NCBI GenBank assembly: GCA_051872335.1
Contig: JBJEDT010000019.1
Location: 1 to 64,000 of the forward strand
Length of the DNA stretch: 64,000 nucleotides
Direction: 5' to 3'
Source of the DNA: SUG2458 sp051872335
Lineage (GTDB): Bacteria; Bacillota_I; Bacilli_A; RFN20; CAG-826
Both the position numbers and the translations under genes were made by a program. Below are positions 44,290 through 51,975 of the stretch, piece by piece; position 1 is the stretch's first letter; the number at the start of each line of letters is the position of its first letter. The notes beneath the pieces are model-generated. The model was not told the DNA's origin, did no database searches, and saw nothing but the letters and a program-made list of their open reading frames with translations.

Positions 44290-44644
44290 GAGTATTCGAT
44301 CCTGTAAGCCATGTTTTGTCTAGGATAATAATTTATCTATGCATAAGCATGCCATCATTAGTTCAGTTCCCTTTGATGACCTCCCCTACCAAATTTGGGT
44401 TTCTCGCTTGTGGGGTTTACCTCGTTCCACCTCCACTTTTCAGTAGAGCTACGTCACTGTGGCACTTTCAGGGTCGCCACCATATCAAAGACTTAGGCTT
44501 AGACCCGCCGTTATACGCTCCCGTATACTTAACGTTATTTTTTCCGTTAACACAAACACTACTATCATCACAGATAGTGCGAGCATGGACTTTCCTCTAA
44601 TGTTCAAGACACCAGCAATTATCCAGATCGAATGGAATAAATCC
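44290..44644 (-). ncRNA. rnpB: RNase P RNA (Bacillus-like type B)
   Basis: Catalytic RNA that matures tRNA 5' ends. On the minus strand the universal GAGGAAAGTCCATGCTCGC lies at about 44597-44579, and GGCTTACAGGATCGAAT closes the 3' end. The terminal helix P1 pairs ATTCGATC near the 5' end with GATCGAAT at 44301-44294, as in Bacillus. The region is visibly richer in G and C than its surroundings. The length of about 350 bases is short for the 400-base Bacillus RNA. The ends are estimated from P1 and the promoter. Confidence 0.93.
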
Positions 44645-44650
44645 TTTATT

Positions 44651-44679
44651 ATTATACTTTATTATTGATATATTAACAA
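44651..44679 (-). promoter_or_regulatory. Promoter of rnpB
   Basis: Minus-strand TTGTTA (44679-44674), 17 bases, perfect TATAAT (44656-44651). The start site falls at about 44644, directly at the RNA 5' end. Confidence 0.8.
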
Positions 44680-44690
44680 TGAAAATAATA

Positions 44691-44718
44691 GGTTAATTTA
44701 ACCATATTTTAACCATAT
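44691..44718. repeat. GGTTAA half-site cluster: palindrome plus 11-bp tandem repeat
   Basis: A perfect palindrome GGTTAATTTAACC (44691-44703) overlaps two perfect tandem copies of TTTAACCATAT (44697-44718). That gives one GGTTAA and two TTAACC half-sites, about 12 bases upstream of the rnpB -35. A related GGTTAACC lies on the far side of the Cys-rich gene. It could be a regulator site. Confidence 0.5.
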
Positions 44719-44738
44719 TTAAAAATAAAAAAATAAGA

Positions 44739-44765
44739 AAACTGCAAACTATAAGCTTGCAGTTT
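44739..44765 (-). terminator. Terminator of the Cys-rich protein gene
   Basis: AAACTGCAA and TTTGCAGTTT-type arms (9 bp) around a loop, read on the minus strand, followed by TCTTATTTTTTTATTTTT. Confidence 0.85.
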
Positions 44766-44795
44766 TTAATAATCTTATTTAGTTACAATAATATT

Positions 44796-45281
44796 TTACT
44801 GAACCATATTACTGGTATCAGCATTTCCATTACAACAGCAACAACATACTTGAATTAAACGACAATTACTTAATTGTTTGAAGCATCTTTGTTCGAAACA
44901 ACAGCATATTGCAAAAGTCATTGGTACTTGATATCTTAAGCAACGACAACATTGCATAACAACTGCTTGATAATGAATAACAATATTTGAATTACCTTCT
45001 ATTGTTCCTACTTCTACACAATTTGGATTTGCATTTTCAAGTACTCGACCATTAACACAAATACTTGCAGGATCTATTGCCAAACATTTGTTTGTATTTA
45101 AATTGACTTTTGCACAGTATATAGTATTTGAACTATCATTTGTTATAGTTAAAACAAAGTTTATACGACAACAAACATTTGTAATATGAGTATCGGTAGT
45201 TAAATCTAGATTAACTCCACATAAAGGGGCCGTTGGTGTAATGGTTGGTTTGCAACAACAAGAATTGCTAATTTGCCACAT
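44796..45281 (-). CDS. Cysteine-rich DUF11-like protein, candidate spore surface component
   Basis: 161 residues with 23 cysteines (14%). CCC is at 8-10, and the C-terminal third holds CCRC, CCC and CCCCC. Between them lies a beta-sandwich-like stretch resembling DUF11 repeats: RINFVLTITNDSSNTIYCAKV and VEVGTIEGNSNIVIHYQAVV. No signal peptide or membrane segment, so such a Cys load suggests metal binding or disulfide cross-linking after release. The promoter resembles that of spoVIF (sigma-K-like), pointing to late mother-cell expression. GAGGTG precedes the ATG. A metallothionein-like role is an alternative. I do not recognise a named family for the whole protein. Confidence 0.7.
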   Translation of the reverse strand: MWQISNSCCCKPTITPTAPLCGVNLDLTTDTHITNVCCRINFVLTITNDSSNTIYCAKVNLNTNKCLAIDPASICVNGRVLENANPNCVEVGTIEGNSNIVIHYQAVVMQCCRCLRYQVPMTFAICCCFEQRCFKQLSNCRLIQVCCCCCNGNADTSNMVQ

Positions 45282-45297
45282 ATTTTTTCACCTCGTT

Positions 45298-45310
45298 GGT
45301 TAACCTAACC
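45298..45310. repeat. GGTTAACC palindrome in leader of the Cys-rich gene
   Basis: GGTTAACC at 45298-45305 followed by TAACC. On the minus strand it lies between the sigma-K-like -10 and the ribosome site. It shares its half-site with the cluster at 44691-44718, on the other side of the same gene. Confidence 0.4.
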
Positions 45311-45314
45311 ATTA

Positions 45315-45343
45315 AATACTATGAAAAATCTTCTAGTATGTGA
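45315..45343 (-). promoter_or_regulatory. Sigma-K-like promoter of the Cys-rich gene
   Basis: Minus-strand TCAC (45343-45340), 16 bases, CATAGTATT (45323-45315). The Bacillus sigma-K pattern is an AC-type -35 and CATANNNTA -10; only the last base differs. The spacing is identical to the spoVIF element. Confidence 0.55.
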
Positions 45344-45352
45344 ATGTTTTTG

Positions 45353-45361
45353 TGATACAAT
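45353..45361 (+). promoter_or_regulatory. Extended -10 promoter of the exonuclease operon
   Basis: TGATACAAT (TACAAT at 45356-45361 with TG one base before). No good -35 is seen. The ribosome site follows within ten bases, so the leader is very short. Confidence 0.45.
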
Positions 45362-45378
45362 ATTTGACGGGTGGTTTA

Positions 45379-46107
45379 ATGAAGATATTAAATAAATTAA
45401 TAAAAAAGCATCAACACCTTCTTTTTTTAGATTTTGAGGGCACACAATATTCACATGAATTAATTGCTTTTGGAGCTGTTAAAGTTAAATTAGGTCGTAA
45501 CAATAAAATTATTCATGTTAGCAAAGGAATTAAATGTTATGTTAAAGCTCAAAATCCTATTGGAGGTTTTGTAAAACATTTAACTTCTATTGATGAAAAA
45601 ATTCTTGAAGAAAAAGGAATTTCATTTAAAGAAGCTTTAGAAAGAATTCAAAAATATTGTGGTAAATCATTTGGTAAAGATTTTTCTTTTTGCTTTTTTG
45701 GTACTCATGATTTAAGAATTCTTCATAAATCCTTAGAAATTTCAACCGATGCTGATAAAAAAATCGTTGATATAATGTCTAAAAACTATATTGATATTCA
45801 AGCAATATTATCAATGTTTGTTAGAGACCAAAATAATAATCCTTTATCACTAACTCACGGATTAGAGTTTTTTAATATACCTTTAAAGGGTGAACCTCAT
45901 GATCCACTAGTAGATGCTATTCATTTAATGCATCTTTATAAAGGAATTTTACAAAATCATGATAAATTATATAGTGAGTACTTAAAAATTTTACCAAAGC
46001 AAAAAACATTACCTGTTCCTGTTAAGAATGTAATTAATGATTTAATTAGTGGAAAAACAGTTGCACCAAGTGATTTTGAAAAATATGTTAAGGACTACAT
46101 CGAATAA
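45379..46107 (+). CDS. DEDDh-family 3'-5' exonuclease-like protein
   Basis: 242 residues with an RNase H-fold exonuclease core: LLFLDFEGTQYSHELIAFGAV (first acidic pair), FGTHDLRILHKSL (third Asp) and the closing HDPLVDAIHLMHLYKG with the His-x4-Asp pair. The substrate could be RNA or DNA. The last 60 residues are an extra basic region. The start at 45379 is set by GGGTGG upstream; a longer frame would run into the promoter. It is the first gene of a rightward group with recU and a PBP. Confidence 0.78.
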   Translation: MKILNKLIKKHQHLLFLDFEGTQYSHELIAFGAVKVKLGRNNKIIHVSKGIKCYVKAQNPIGGFVKHLTSIDEKILEEKGISFKEALERIQKYCGKSFGKDFSFCFFGTHDLRILHKSLEISTDADKKIVDIMSKNYIDIQAILSMFVRDQNNNPLSLTHGLEFFNIPLKGEPHDPLVDAIHLMHLYKGILQNHDKLYSEYLKILPKQKTLPVPVKNVINDLISGKTVAPSDFEKYVKDYIE

Positions 46108-46115
46108 GGAAAAAC

Positions 46116-46691
46116 ATGATTAAATACTCTATACCAACAAAACAAAAATTCAAAAGAAAAGAAATAAATAAAAACTCCAATAGAGGTATGGATTTAGAAG
46201 AGCTTATTAATAAATCGAATAATTTTTATAATAAAAATAACATAGCGCTTGTTTTTAAAAGACCTACTCCAATTAGAGTAGTAAAATATGATAAAAATTC
46301 AAAAACAATAACCAAAGCTTTTTTCGATTTTCAATCAACTATTGATTATAATATGATATACAAAGGAAAATATATTGATTTTGAGGCAAAATCAACTAAT
46401 TTAAAATCTTTACCTTTTAAAAATATTTCAAAACATCAGATGGAACATTTAAATAAAGTAGTATCTCATGGTGGTATTGCTTTTTTTATTATTAATTTTC
46501 GAACACTTCAAGAAACATATTTTCTACCTTTTGAAGAACTTAAATTATTTATGGATTCAACTAATCGAAAGTCAATTAGTGTTAATACTATAAAAAAGAA
46601 AGGACAACTTATAAAAGGCACTATTTTTATTCCTATTAACTATATTGAGTGCGTCGATTTGTATTTTAGTAAAAATGAAAAAGTTCTTTAA
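46116..46691 (+). CDS. recU: Holliday junction resolvase RecU
   Basis: 191 residues. Family motifs are NRGMDLEELIN, FKRPTPIRVV, AFFDFQSTIDY and the catalytic IDFEAKST. The enzyme resolves Holliday junctions and modulates RecA in Firmicutes. Its 3' end overlaps the start of the PBP gene by 17 bases; recU-ponA is the conserved Bacillus pair. Confidence 0.93.
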   Translation: MIKYSIPTKQKFKRKEINKNSNRGMDLEELINKSNNFYNKNNIALVFKRPTPIRVVKYDKNSKTITKAFFDFQSTIDYNMIYKGKYIDFEAKSTNLKSLPFKNISKHQMEHLNKVVSHGGIAFFIINFRTLQETYFLPFEELKLFMDSTNRKSISVNTIKKKGQLIKGTIFIPINYIECVDLYFSKNEKVL

Positions 46692-48990
46692 CTGGTTTAT
46701 TCTTTCATTAAATATATTAGTCGTTATTACTGGAATAATAATCTCTTTATTCATTTTTAATAACGTTAAAGATATTAGTTTTAATGCTATAACTACATTT
46801 GAAACACCATTAAAATCAAAAATCTATGATGACTCTTCAATTATTGTTGAAACACTAGGAGAAGACAAAGAAGAATTTGTAAAATATGAAGATATTCCAA
46901 ATAATCTTATTAATGCTTTAATTAGTATTGAAGATATCAATTTTTATGCGCATAATGGCATTGATTATTCAAGACTATTAAAAGCCACAGTAAAAAATAT
47001 TTTATATAATTCAAAAGAAGGTGGTTCAACTATTACACAGCAATTAGCTAAGAATCTTTTTTTATCATCTGAACAAACATATGAAAGAAAAATTAAAGAG
47101 GCATACATTGCTTTAGAAATAGAAAAGACATATTCTAAAGAAGAAATTCTAACTTTCTATTTCAACAATATATATTTTGAACAATCAATTCCTGGAGTGG
47201 GTTATGCATCCAAACGTTACTTTGGTAAGAATGTTAATTTATTAACACTACCTGAATGTGCTATGTTAGCAGGTATTGTTAAATCTGCATCCTATTATAA
47301 TCCATTTAAATATGTCGATAGAGTTAACGACCGTAAAAATCTTGTTCTTAAGAAAATGTATGAATATAACTTCATAACCACTAATGAGTATAATGCTGCA
47401 AAAAACATTCATATAAAAGACTTAGTTATTGAGCAAGGATCTCTTTATGAAGAACCAACATATGCTTACCAAAGTTATTTAGATATTGTTTATATAGAAC
47501 TCAAAAATTTAGGATTTAATCCTTATAAACAAAAAATTAAGATTGAAACATATTTAGATACTACTCTACAAACTTTTTTAGATGAAGTACAAAAAGGAAA
47601 TATTATAAATTTTAAAGATGATGACCAACAAATAGGTGGTTCAATCATTGATAACAAGAACGGAACAATTGTTGGTGTATTAGGTGGAAGAAACTACAAT
47701 GGAAGCCATATTTTTTCTCATGCTTACTCATTAAAAAGACAACCAGCTTCAACAATTAAACCAATTTTTGAATATTTATTAGCATGTGAATATTTAAATT
47801 ATAATGCTGTAACAAATTTAGTTGATGAACCTTATTATTATCCTGGAACAAATAAACAAGTTCTAAATGCTGATAGGATTTATCAAGGAAATATCACTTT
47901 AATTGAAGCTCTAGGTTACTCAAAAAATACTTGTGCGCTTAAAACTTTAGAAAAAGTAGAAAACAAAATATCTCGAGAAAAAGTAATTAGATATTTAGAA
48001 TCTATAGGTCTTATGGATGATGGAATCTATGGTTTACCTTATGGAATTGGTGGTATGACTTATGGAATATCACCAGTTCAATTATCTGCAGCTTATTCAA
48101 TATTAAATCGTGAAGGAAATTATATTACACCAACCACTATAAAAAGAATTACCTCTCTAGAAACTAATGAAGTTTTATATGAACATAAAAATGAAATGAC
48201 TCAAATCATTTCTCAAGAATCTGCATTTCAAATTCAATATGCTTTAAGACAAGTTGTAAAAAATAACTATTATGGCATTGGAATTGTTAACTCTAACAAT
48301 GATGATATTGGAGCAAAAACTGGTACAAATGCATATGATAATACAACAATACAAAAACTAAATTATCCTACTTATGCTGATAAAGATTCGTGGATTGCTG
48401 GTTTTAATAAAAATTATACAATAGCCATATGGTCAGGTTTTGACAAAGCAGAAAAGGATGGTAATGACTATTTTGGAAGAAATGATGAGCGAAGAAAAGT
48501 CCCAAAATATATTTTTAAAAGCATTTTAAACTTTATAAATAATAAAAAGTCAACATACCAAGTGCCATCATCACTTCAAAAACAATATATTGTTAAAGGC
48601 GTAGAAGGAACATATATACCTAATAAACTCATCCCATCATCGTATGTTGTTGAAGGTTATTTTAAAAAAGACGAGATGACATACGAAGTGTTACCTCTTC
48701 CAAAATTTCCTTCAGTTTACGATATAAAACTATTTAATTTTGATAGTGAATATCTTTTAATGTTTGAACATCATAATTTAGAAAATGATATATTTGATTA
48801 TCAAAAAATATATGGTAAAAAAGGGTTCTTTATAAAATATCGAACTGACGATAATGAAGAAATTTTATTTACAACGAACAATATGATTGAAATTAAATCA
48901 GATAAAAAAATAAGGGAATTTGAAATAATTCCTGGTTTTAAAAATGACATAACAATATCAGCAAAAAGTTATTTATTTATTCCTTCATAA
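46675..48990 (+). CDS. ponA: Class A penicillin-binding protein 1 (PonA-like)
   Basis: 771 residues. Membrane anchor about 3-30. GT51 motifs are ISIEDINFYAHNGID and GGSTITQQLAKNLF; the transpeptidase has STIK, SKN and KTGTN. A C-terminal extension of about 150 residues past the KTG domain may be a beta domain. It synthesises peptidoglycan at the outer membrane face. The start at 46675 lies inside recU with no clear Shine-Dalgarno, so translational coupling is likely. Its last 22 bases overlap nth tail to tail. Confidence 0.93.
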   Translation: MKKFFNWFILSLNILVVITGIIISLFIFNNVKDISFNAITTFETPLKSKIYDDSSIIVETLGEDKEEFVKYEDIPNNLINALISIEDINFYAHNGIDYSRLLKATVKNILYNSKEGGSTITQQLAKNLFLSSEQTYERKIKEAYIALEIEKTYSKEEILTFYFNNIYFEQSIPGVGYASKRYFGKNVNLLTLPECAMLAGIVKSASYYNPFKYVDRVNDRKNLVLKKMYEYNFITTNEYNAAKNIHIKDLVIEQGSLYEEPTYAYQSYLDIVYIELKNLGFNPYKQKIKIETYLDTTLQTFLDEVQKGNIINFKDDDQQIGGSIIDNKNGTIVGVLGGRNYNGSHIFSHAYSLKRQPASTIKPIFEYLLACEYLNYNAVTNLVDEPYYYPGTNKQVLNADRIYQGNITLIEALGYSKNTCALKTLEKVENKISREKVIRYLESIGLMDDGIYGLPYGIGGMTYGISPVQLSAAYSILNREGNYITPTTIKRITSLETNEVLYEHKNEMTQIISQESAFQIQYALRQVVKNNYYGIGIVNSNNDDIGAKTGTNAYDNTTIQKLNYPTYADKDSWIAGFNKNYTIAIWSGFDKAEKDGNDYFGRNDERRKVPKYIFKSILNFINNKKSTYQVPSSLQKQYIVKGVEGTYIPNKLIPSSYVVEGYFKKDEMTYEVLPLPKFPSVYDIKLFNFDSEYLLMFEHHNLENDIFDYQKIYGKKGFFIKYRTDDNEEILFTTNNMIEIKSDKKIREFEIIPGFKNDITISAKSYLFIPS

Positions 48991-49598
48991 CAACAATATT
49001 TTTTAAGTTCACATTCTAAACAATTTGGTTTTTGTGCTTTGCAAAAGTATCTTCCAAAATGAATAAATTGATGGTGGGCTCTAATATATTTTTCACGTGG
49101 TAATACATTTCTCATTATTTTTTCTACGTCTTCAACTGATGCATCTTTATTTATAAAACCTAGTCTTTTACAAATTCTATTTACATGTGTATCAACAGGA
49201 AATTCTGGTATTTTAAAAATTTCAGCTCTAACAACATTAGCTGTTTTATTACCGACTCCACTTAGAGTCATTAATTCTTCTTTACCTTCTGGAACTTTTC
49301 CATTAAATTTTACAACTAATTCATTAGCAATAGATAAAACATGTTTTGCCTTATTTTTATATAAACCTAATGGTTTTAAAATAGTTTCAATATCCAGTAT
49401 ATTAGCATTTTTTAAATCATCTAATGTTTCATATTTTTTAAATAAAATATCAGTAACAGCATTAACTTTTTTATCTGTTGTTTGAGCACTTAACATAACA
49501 GATATTAAAAAGCCATAATCACTACTATATGTTAATTCGCAATGAGCATCTGGAACAATTTTGTCTAAAAATGACAACACATCATCAACTTTACTCAT
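48969..49598 (-). CDS. nth: Endonuclease III
   Basis: 209-residue base-excision glycosylase/AP lyase. The helix-hairpin-helix LSGVGNKTANVV holds the catalytic Lys, the catalytic Asp is in PVDTHVNRI, and the Fe-S ligands are spaced C-x6-C-x2-C-x5-C at the C-terminus. It begins one base after dnaD ends. It faces recU-ponA, the conserved Bacillus layout, but the intervening ypoC is missing. Confidence 0.96.
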   Translation of the reverse strand: MSKVDDVLSFLDKIVPDAHCELTYSSDYGFLISVMLSAQTTDKKVNAVTDILFKKYETLDDLKNANILDIETILKPLGLYKNKAKHVLSIANELVVKFNGKVPEGKEELMTLSGVGNKTANVVRAEIFKIPEFPVDTHVNRICKRLGFINKDASVEDVEKIMRNVLPREKYIRAHHQFIHFGRYFCKAQKPNCLECELKKYCCYEGINK

Positions 49599-49599
49599 A

Positions 49600-50247
49600 T
49601 TACTTATTCCATTCTTCTTTTGCTATATCAATAGTAGATGCTATATCTTTTTGCCACTTTTCACTTCTAGTCGAATATCCTTCTTGAACCATATCTGAAC
49701 GAATTCCTTTTTTAACTAAGTGTTTATCGACATTACGAATAGTTTTTTTATTTTCTAATGTTGCTTCTTGTAAACAAGCATATATAACTTCTTCACTATT
49801 ACCACAAGATATCCATTCTTTTATCTTATCATTTTCTAAAGGTGTTAAATGTCTTCCAAAAGCTTCTTCAAATTTATCATGAATTCTATCAAATAAATTT
49901 GAAGCATCTTTTTTAACCTCAAGAGAATATTCACTAGATAAATCTAATGATAATTCACGTAACAAACGTTCCATCAAAGGTTTAATAGTGGTACGCATTT
50001 TCTTTTTAGAAACATCATATTCAATAAACTTTCTATTTAATAAATTTACTAATATGTTATCAATATCTTTTACAGATAAAGTCATTTTTAAAGATAATAA
50101 ATCAGCAGTAATAAAATCATTACCATCATTAATTAATTTATTTATTACCATTAAAGTAGTTACTTCGGATTCATTAAGACCTAACTTTTTATATTTTTCT
50201 AGTAATAAGTCATTAAAATCAATCATATTTTTCAAAACTTCACTCAT
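49600..50247 (-). CDS. dnaD: DNA replication initiation protein DnaD
   Basis: 215 residues. The N-terminal winged helix (about 1-95) oligomerises, and the C-terminal DnaB2/DDBH2 domain shows FGRHLTPLENDKIKEWI and ALQEATLENK-like CLQEATLENKKTIRNVDK. It helps load the replicative helicase with DnaA, DnaB and DnaI. Upstream of nth in the same transcript, 32 bases after the CCA enzyme gene. Confidence 0.92.
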   Translation of the reverse strand: MSEVLKNMIDFNDLLLEKYKKLGLNESEVTTLMVINKLINDGNDFITADLLSLKMTLSVKDIDNILVNLLNRKFIEYDVSKKKMRTTIKPLMERLLRELSLDLSSEYSLEVKKDASNLFDRIHDKFEEAFGRHLTPLENDKIKEWISCGNSEEVIYACLQEATLENKKTIRNVDKHLVKKGIRSDMVQEGYSTRSEKWQKDIASTIDIAKEEWNK

Positions 50248-50279
50248 AACTTCACCTGCTTTACTTCTTCATTATACAC

Positions 50280-50948
50280 TTAATATTTAGACTTTATATT
50301 AAATTCATTTAATAATGCTAATCCTTTATCTTCATCGATATCCATTATTTTTTTAATTTCAACATTAATTTTTGAAGGATTAATTTTTTCTAATAATGTA
50401 ACATTATCCACAATAGCTTTTTTTAATTCTTCATCAAGTAAAAAATCTAGTGTCAAACTAAATCTTAATGCTCTCAAAATACGAAGAGGATCTTCTTTAA
50501 TTCTAACTTGTGGATCACCTATCATTTTTAAAACACCTTTTTTAAGATCACTTATTCCATCAGCAAAATCATAAACATTTTCTTCGTCATCGATATAAAT
50601 AGCATTTACAGTAAAGTCACGTCTTTTATAATCATCTTCTACTTTTGTAACATATTTGATATATGATGGATGTCGAAAATCGGTATATTCTCCTTCTTTT
50701 CTTAAAGTAGTAATTTCAAACTTATAACCATCAAAATAATAATTGACATTACCAAAACGACGAAAGCGGAAATCACCATCAGGTAAAAATTCTTCCATAT
50801 CACTTGGTGTAGCATCAGTAGCTACATCAAAATCACCTAAATCTCTACGAAGTAAAAAATCACGAGTACTTCCACCAACTAAATATAGTTTAAAACCATT
50901 TTTTGCAAATATTGCTGCGAAATTCTTAAATACTTCTAACTCAGTCAT
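50280..50948 (-). CDS. cca: CCA-adding tRNA nucleotidyltransferase, short form
   Basis: 222 residues, about half the usual 390-450. The head domain is complete: LYLVGGSTRDFLL, LGDFDVATDATP and RRDFTVNAIY. The neck has RIKEDPLRILRALRF. The body and tail that hold the tRNA elbow are absent, and the usual S-x-ERI-x-x-E motif reads PSKINVEI. The next gene starts 33 bases later without a remnant, so this is not a fresh frameshift. All six tRNAs in the window encode CCA, so the enzyme may only repair ends, or may be poly(A)-like. AAAGGAGG precedes the ATG. Confidence 0.8.
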   Translation of the reverse strand: MTELEVFKNFAAIFAKNGFKLYLVGGSTRDFLLRRDLGDFDVATDATPSDMEEFLPDGDFRFRRFGNVNYYFDGYKFEITTLRKEGEYTDFRHPSYIKYVTKVEDDYKRRDFTVNAIYIDDEENVYDFADGISDLKKGVLKMIGDPQVRIKEDPLRILRALRFSLTLDFLLDEELKKAIVDNVTLLEKINPSKINVEIKKIMDIDEDKGLALLNEFNIKSKY

Positions 50949-50949
50949 T

Positions 50950-51579
50950 TCAAAGTTCCTCCTTTACTCCCACAAAATCTAAATGATGAATGGCTTGTTC
51001 AACACCAATTGCATAACAGATTTTGTTCTTAATTTTATGTTTTATTACAAGTTCTTCATTTTTAGAAGATAATGTAATCTCATGAATAAATACAAAATCA
51101 TTAACTCTTTTAATTTTAATTTCTTTTCCTAATGATGTATCACATACACCTAATAACTTTAAAGTTGTTCCACTTGGAAAATCTTTTTTACTTAAGTGAT
51201 GTGTTTCTTCAATTTTAACATTTTCGTATAAACTTGATAATCTTTTTAATACCGAAATAATTCCACACATCGACAAAGAAAAATTTGAAACTAGATAAAC
51301 CGGAATTTTAGCTTCTAGTGCTTTACTTTTAATTTCTTCTATGATTACAGAAGAAAATCCAGTTGTTCCTATTACAAGTGGTTTCTTTTTTTCAACACAA
51401 ATATTAAATAATGAAATAGCACCACTAACAGAAGAAAAATCAATTGCTATATCAAAATCAATATCTTTAGTTAAACGTTTTTCAAGATCAAAACCTTCAA
51501 TATCATAACCTTTATCAGCTAAATAATTAAAGACTATTTTGCCCATTTTGCCTTGATATCCATTAAGTATAATTTTCAT
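50950..51579 (-). CDS. dapB: 4-hydroxy-tetrahydrodipicolinate reductase, short form
   Basis: 209 residues against a usual 240-270. The nucleotide loop is NGYQGKMGK, followed by VIGTTGFS, and the active site is EETHHLSKKDFPSGTTLKL. The central NAD-binding domain is trimmed. The product feeds lysine, diaminopimelate for peptidoglycan, and dipicolinate for spores. It is the head of dapB-cca-dnaD-nth. Confidence 0.9.
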   Translation of the reverse strand: MKIILNGYQGKMGKIVFNYLADKGYDIEGFDLEKRLTKDIDFDIAIDFSSVSGAISLFNICVEKKKPLVIGTTGFSSVIIEEIKSKALEAKIPVYLVSNFSLSMCGIISVLKRLSSLYENVKIEETHHLSKKDFPSGTTLKLLGVCDTSLGKEIKIKRVNDFVFIHEITLSSKNEELVIKHKIKNKICYAIGVEQAIHHLDFVGVKEEL

Positions 51580-51601
51580 ATTACTCCTTACTTTAAAACA
51601 A

Positions 51602-51620
51602 AAAGGAGCATAACTCCTTT
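51602..51620 (-). terminator. Terminator of the HU gene
   Basis: AAAGGAG-TTATG-CTCCTTT on the minus strand, overlapping the stop codon, followed by TTGTTTT. Confidence 0.85.
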
Positions 51621-51900
51621 ATTTGTTTTTATTTAATTTAGCTTTTAATATCTTAGAAGTCTTAATGGTTAATGTATTAGTAGATGGAATAATTATTTCT
51701 TCATGTGTATTAGGGTCAATTCCTTTTCTTGCTTTTTTCTTAGTTACGTTAATATTTCCAAAACCTGAAATCTTCACTTCTTCTCCTCTTAATAAACTAT
51801 CTTCTATAGTTTCAAATAATGAGTCAACAATAAGAGTAGTTTCACGTTTAGTTAAATTTAACTTGGAAGAAATTTCTTCGATTAAATCGACTTTATTCAT
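51619..51900 (-). CDS. hup: DNA-binding protein HU
   Basis: 93-residue histone-like protein. The N-terminus MNKVDLIEEISSKL, SGFGNINVTKKKARKGIDPNTHEE and the DNA arm IIIPSTNTLTIKTSK are typical (GRNP replaced by KGID). The start at 51900 follows AGGTG at seven bases; a longer frame of 19 codons would have none. It is next to spoIVA as hbs is in Bacillus subtilis. Confidence 0.94.
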   Translation of the reverse strand: MNKVDLIEEISSKLNLTKRETTLIVDSLFETIEDSLLRGEEVKISGFGNINVTKKKARKGIDPNTHEEIIIPSTNTLTIKTSKILKAKLNKNK

Positions 51901-51975
51901 AATTATACACCTACCTAATAACATTTCTAAATTACCATAAATGACATTAGATATCAATTAATTATTAGTTAAAAT

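Noticed and set aside
44316..44668. Plus-strand open frames over the RNase P RNA
   Set aside because: The region is clearly rnpB on the minus strand by its conserved GAGGAAAGTCC and P1 pairing; the frames are accidental.
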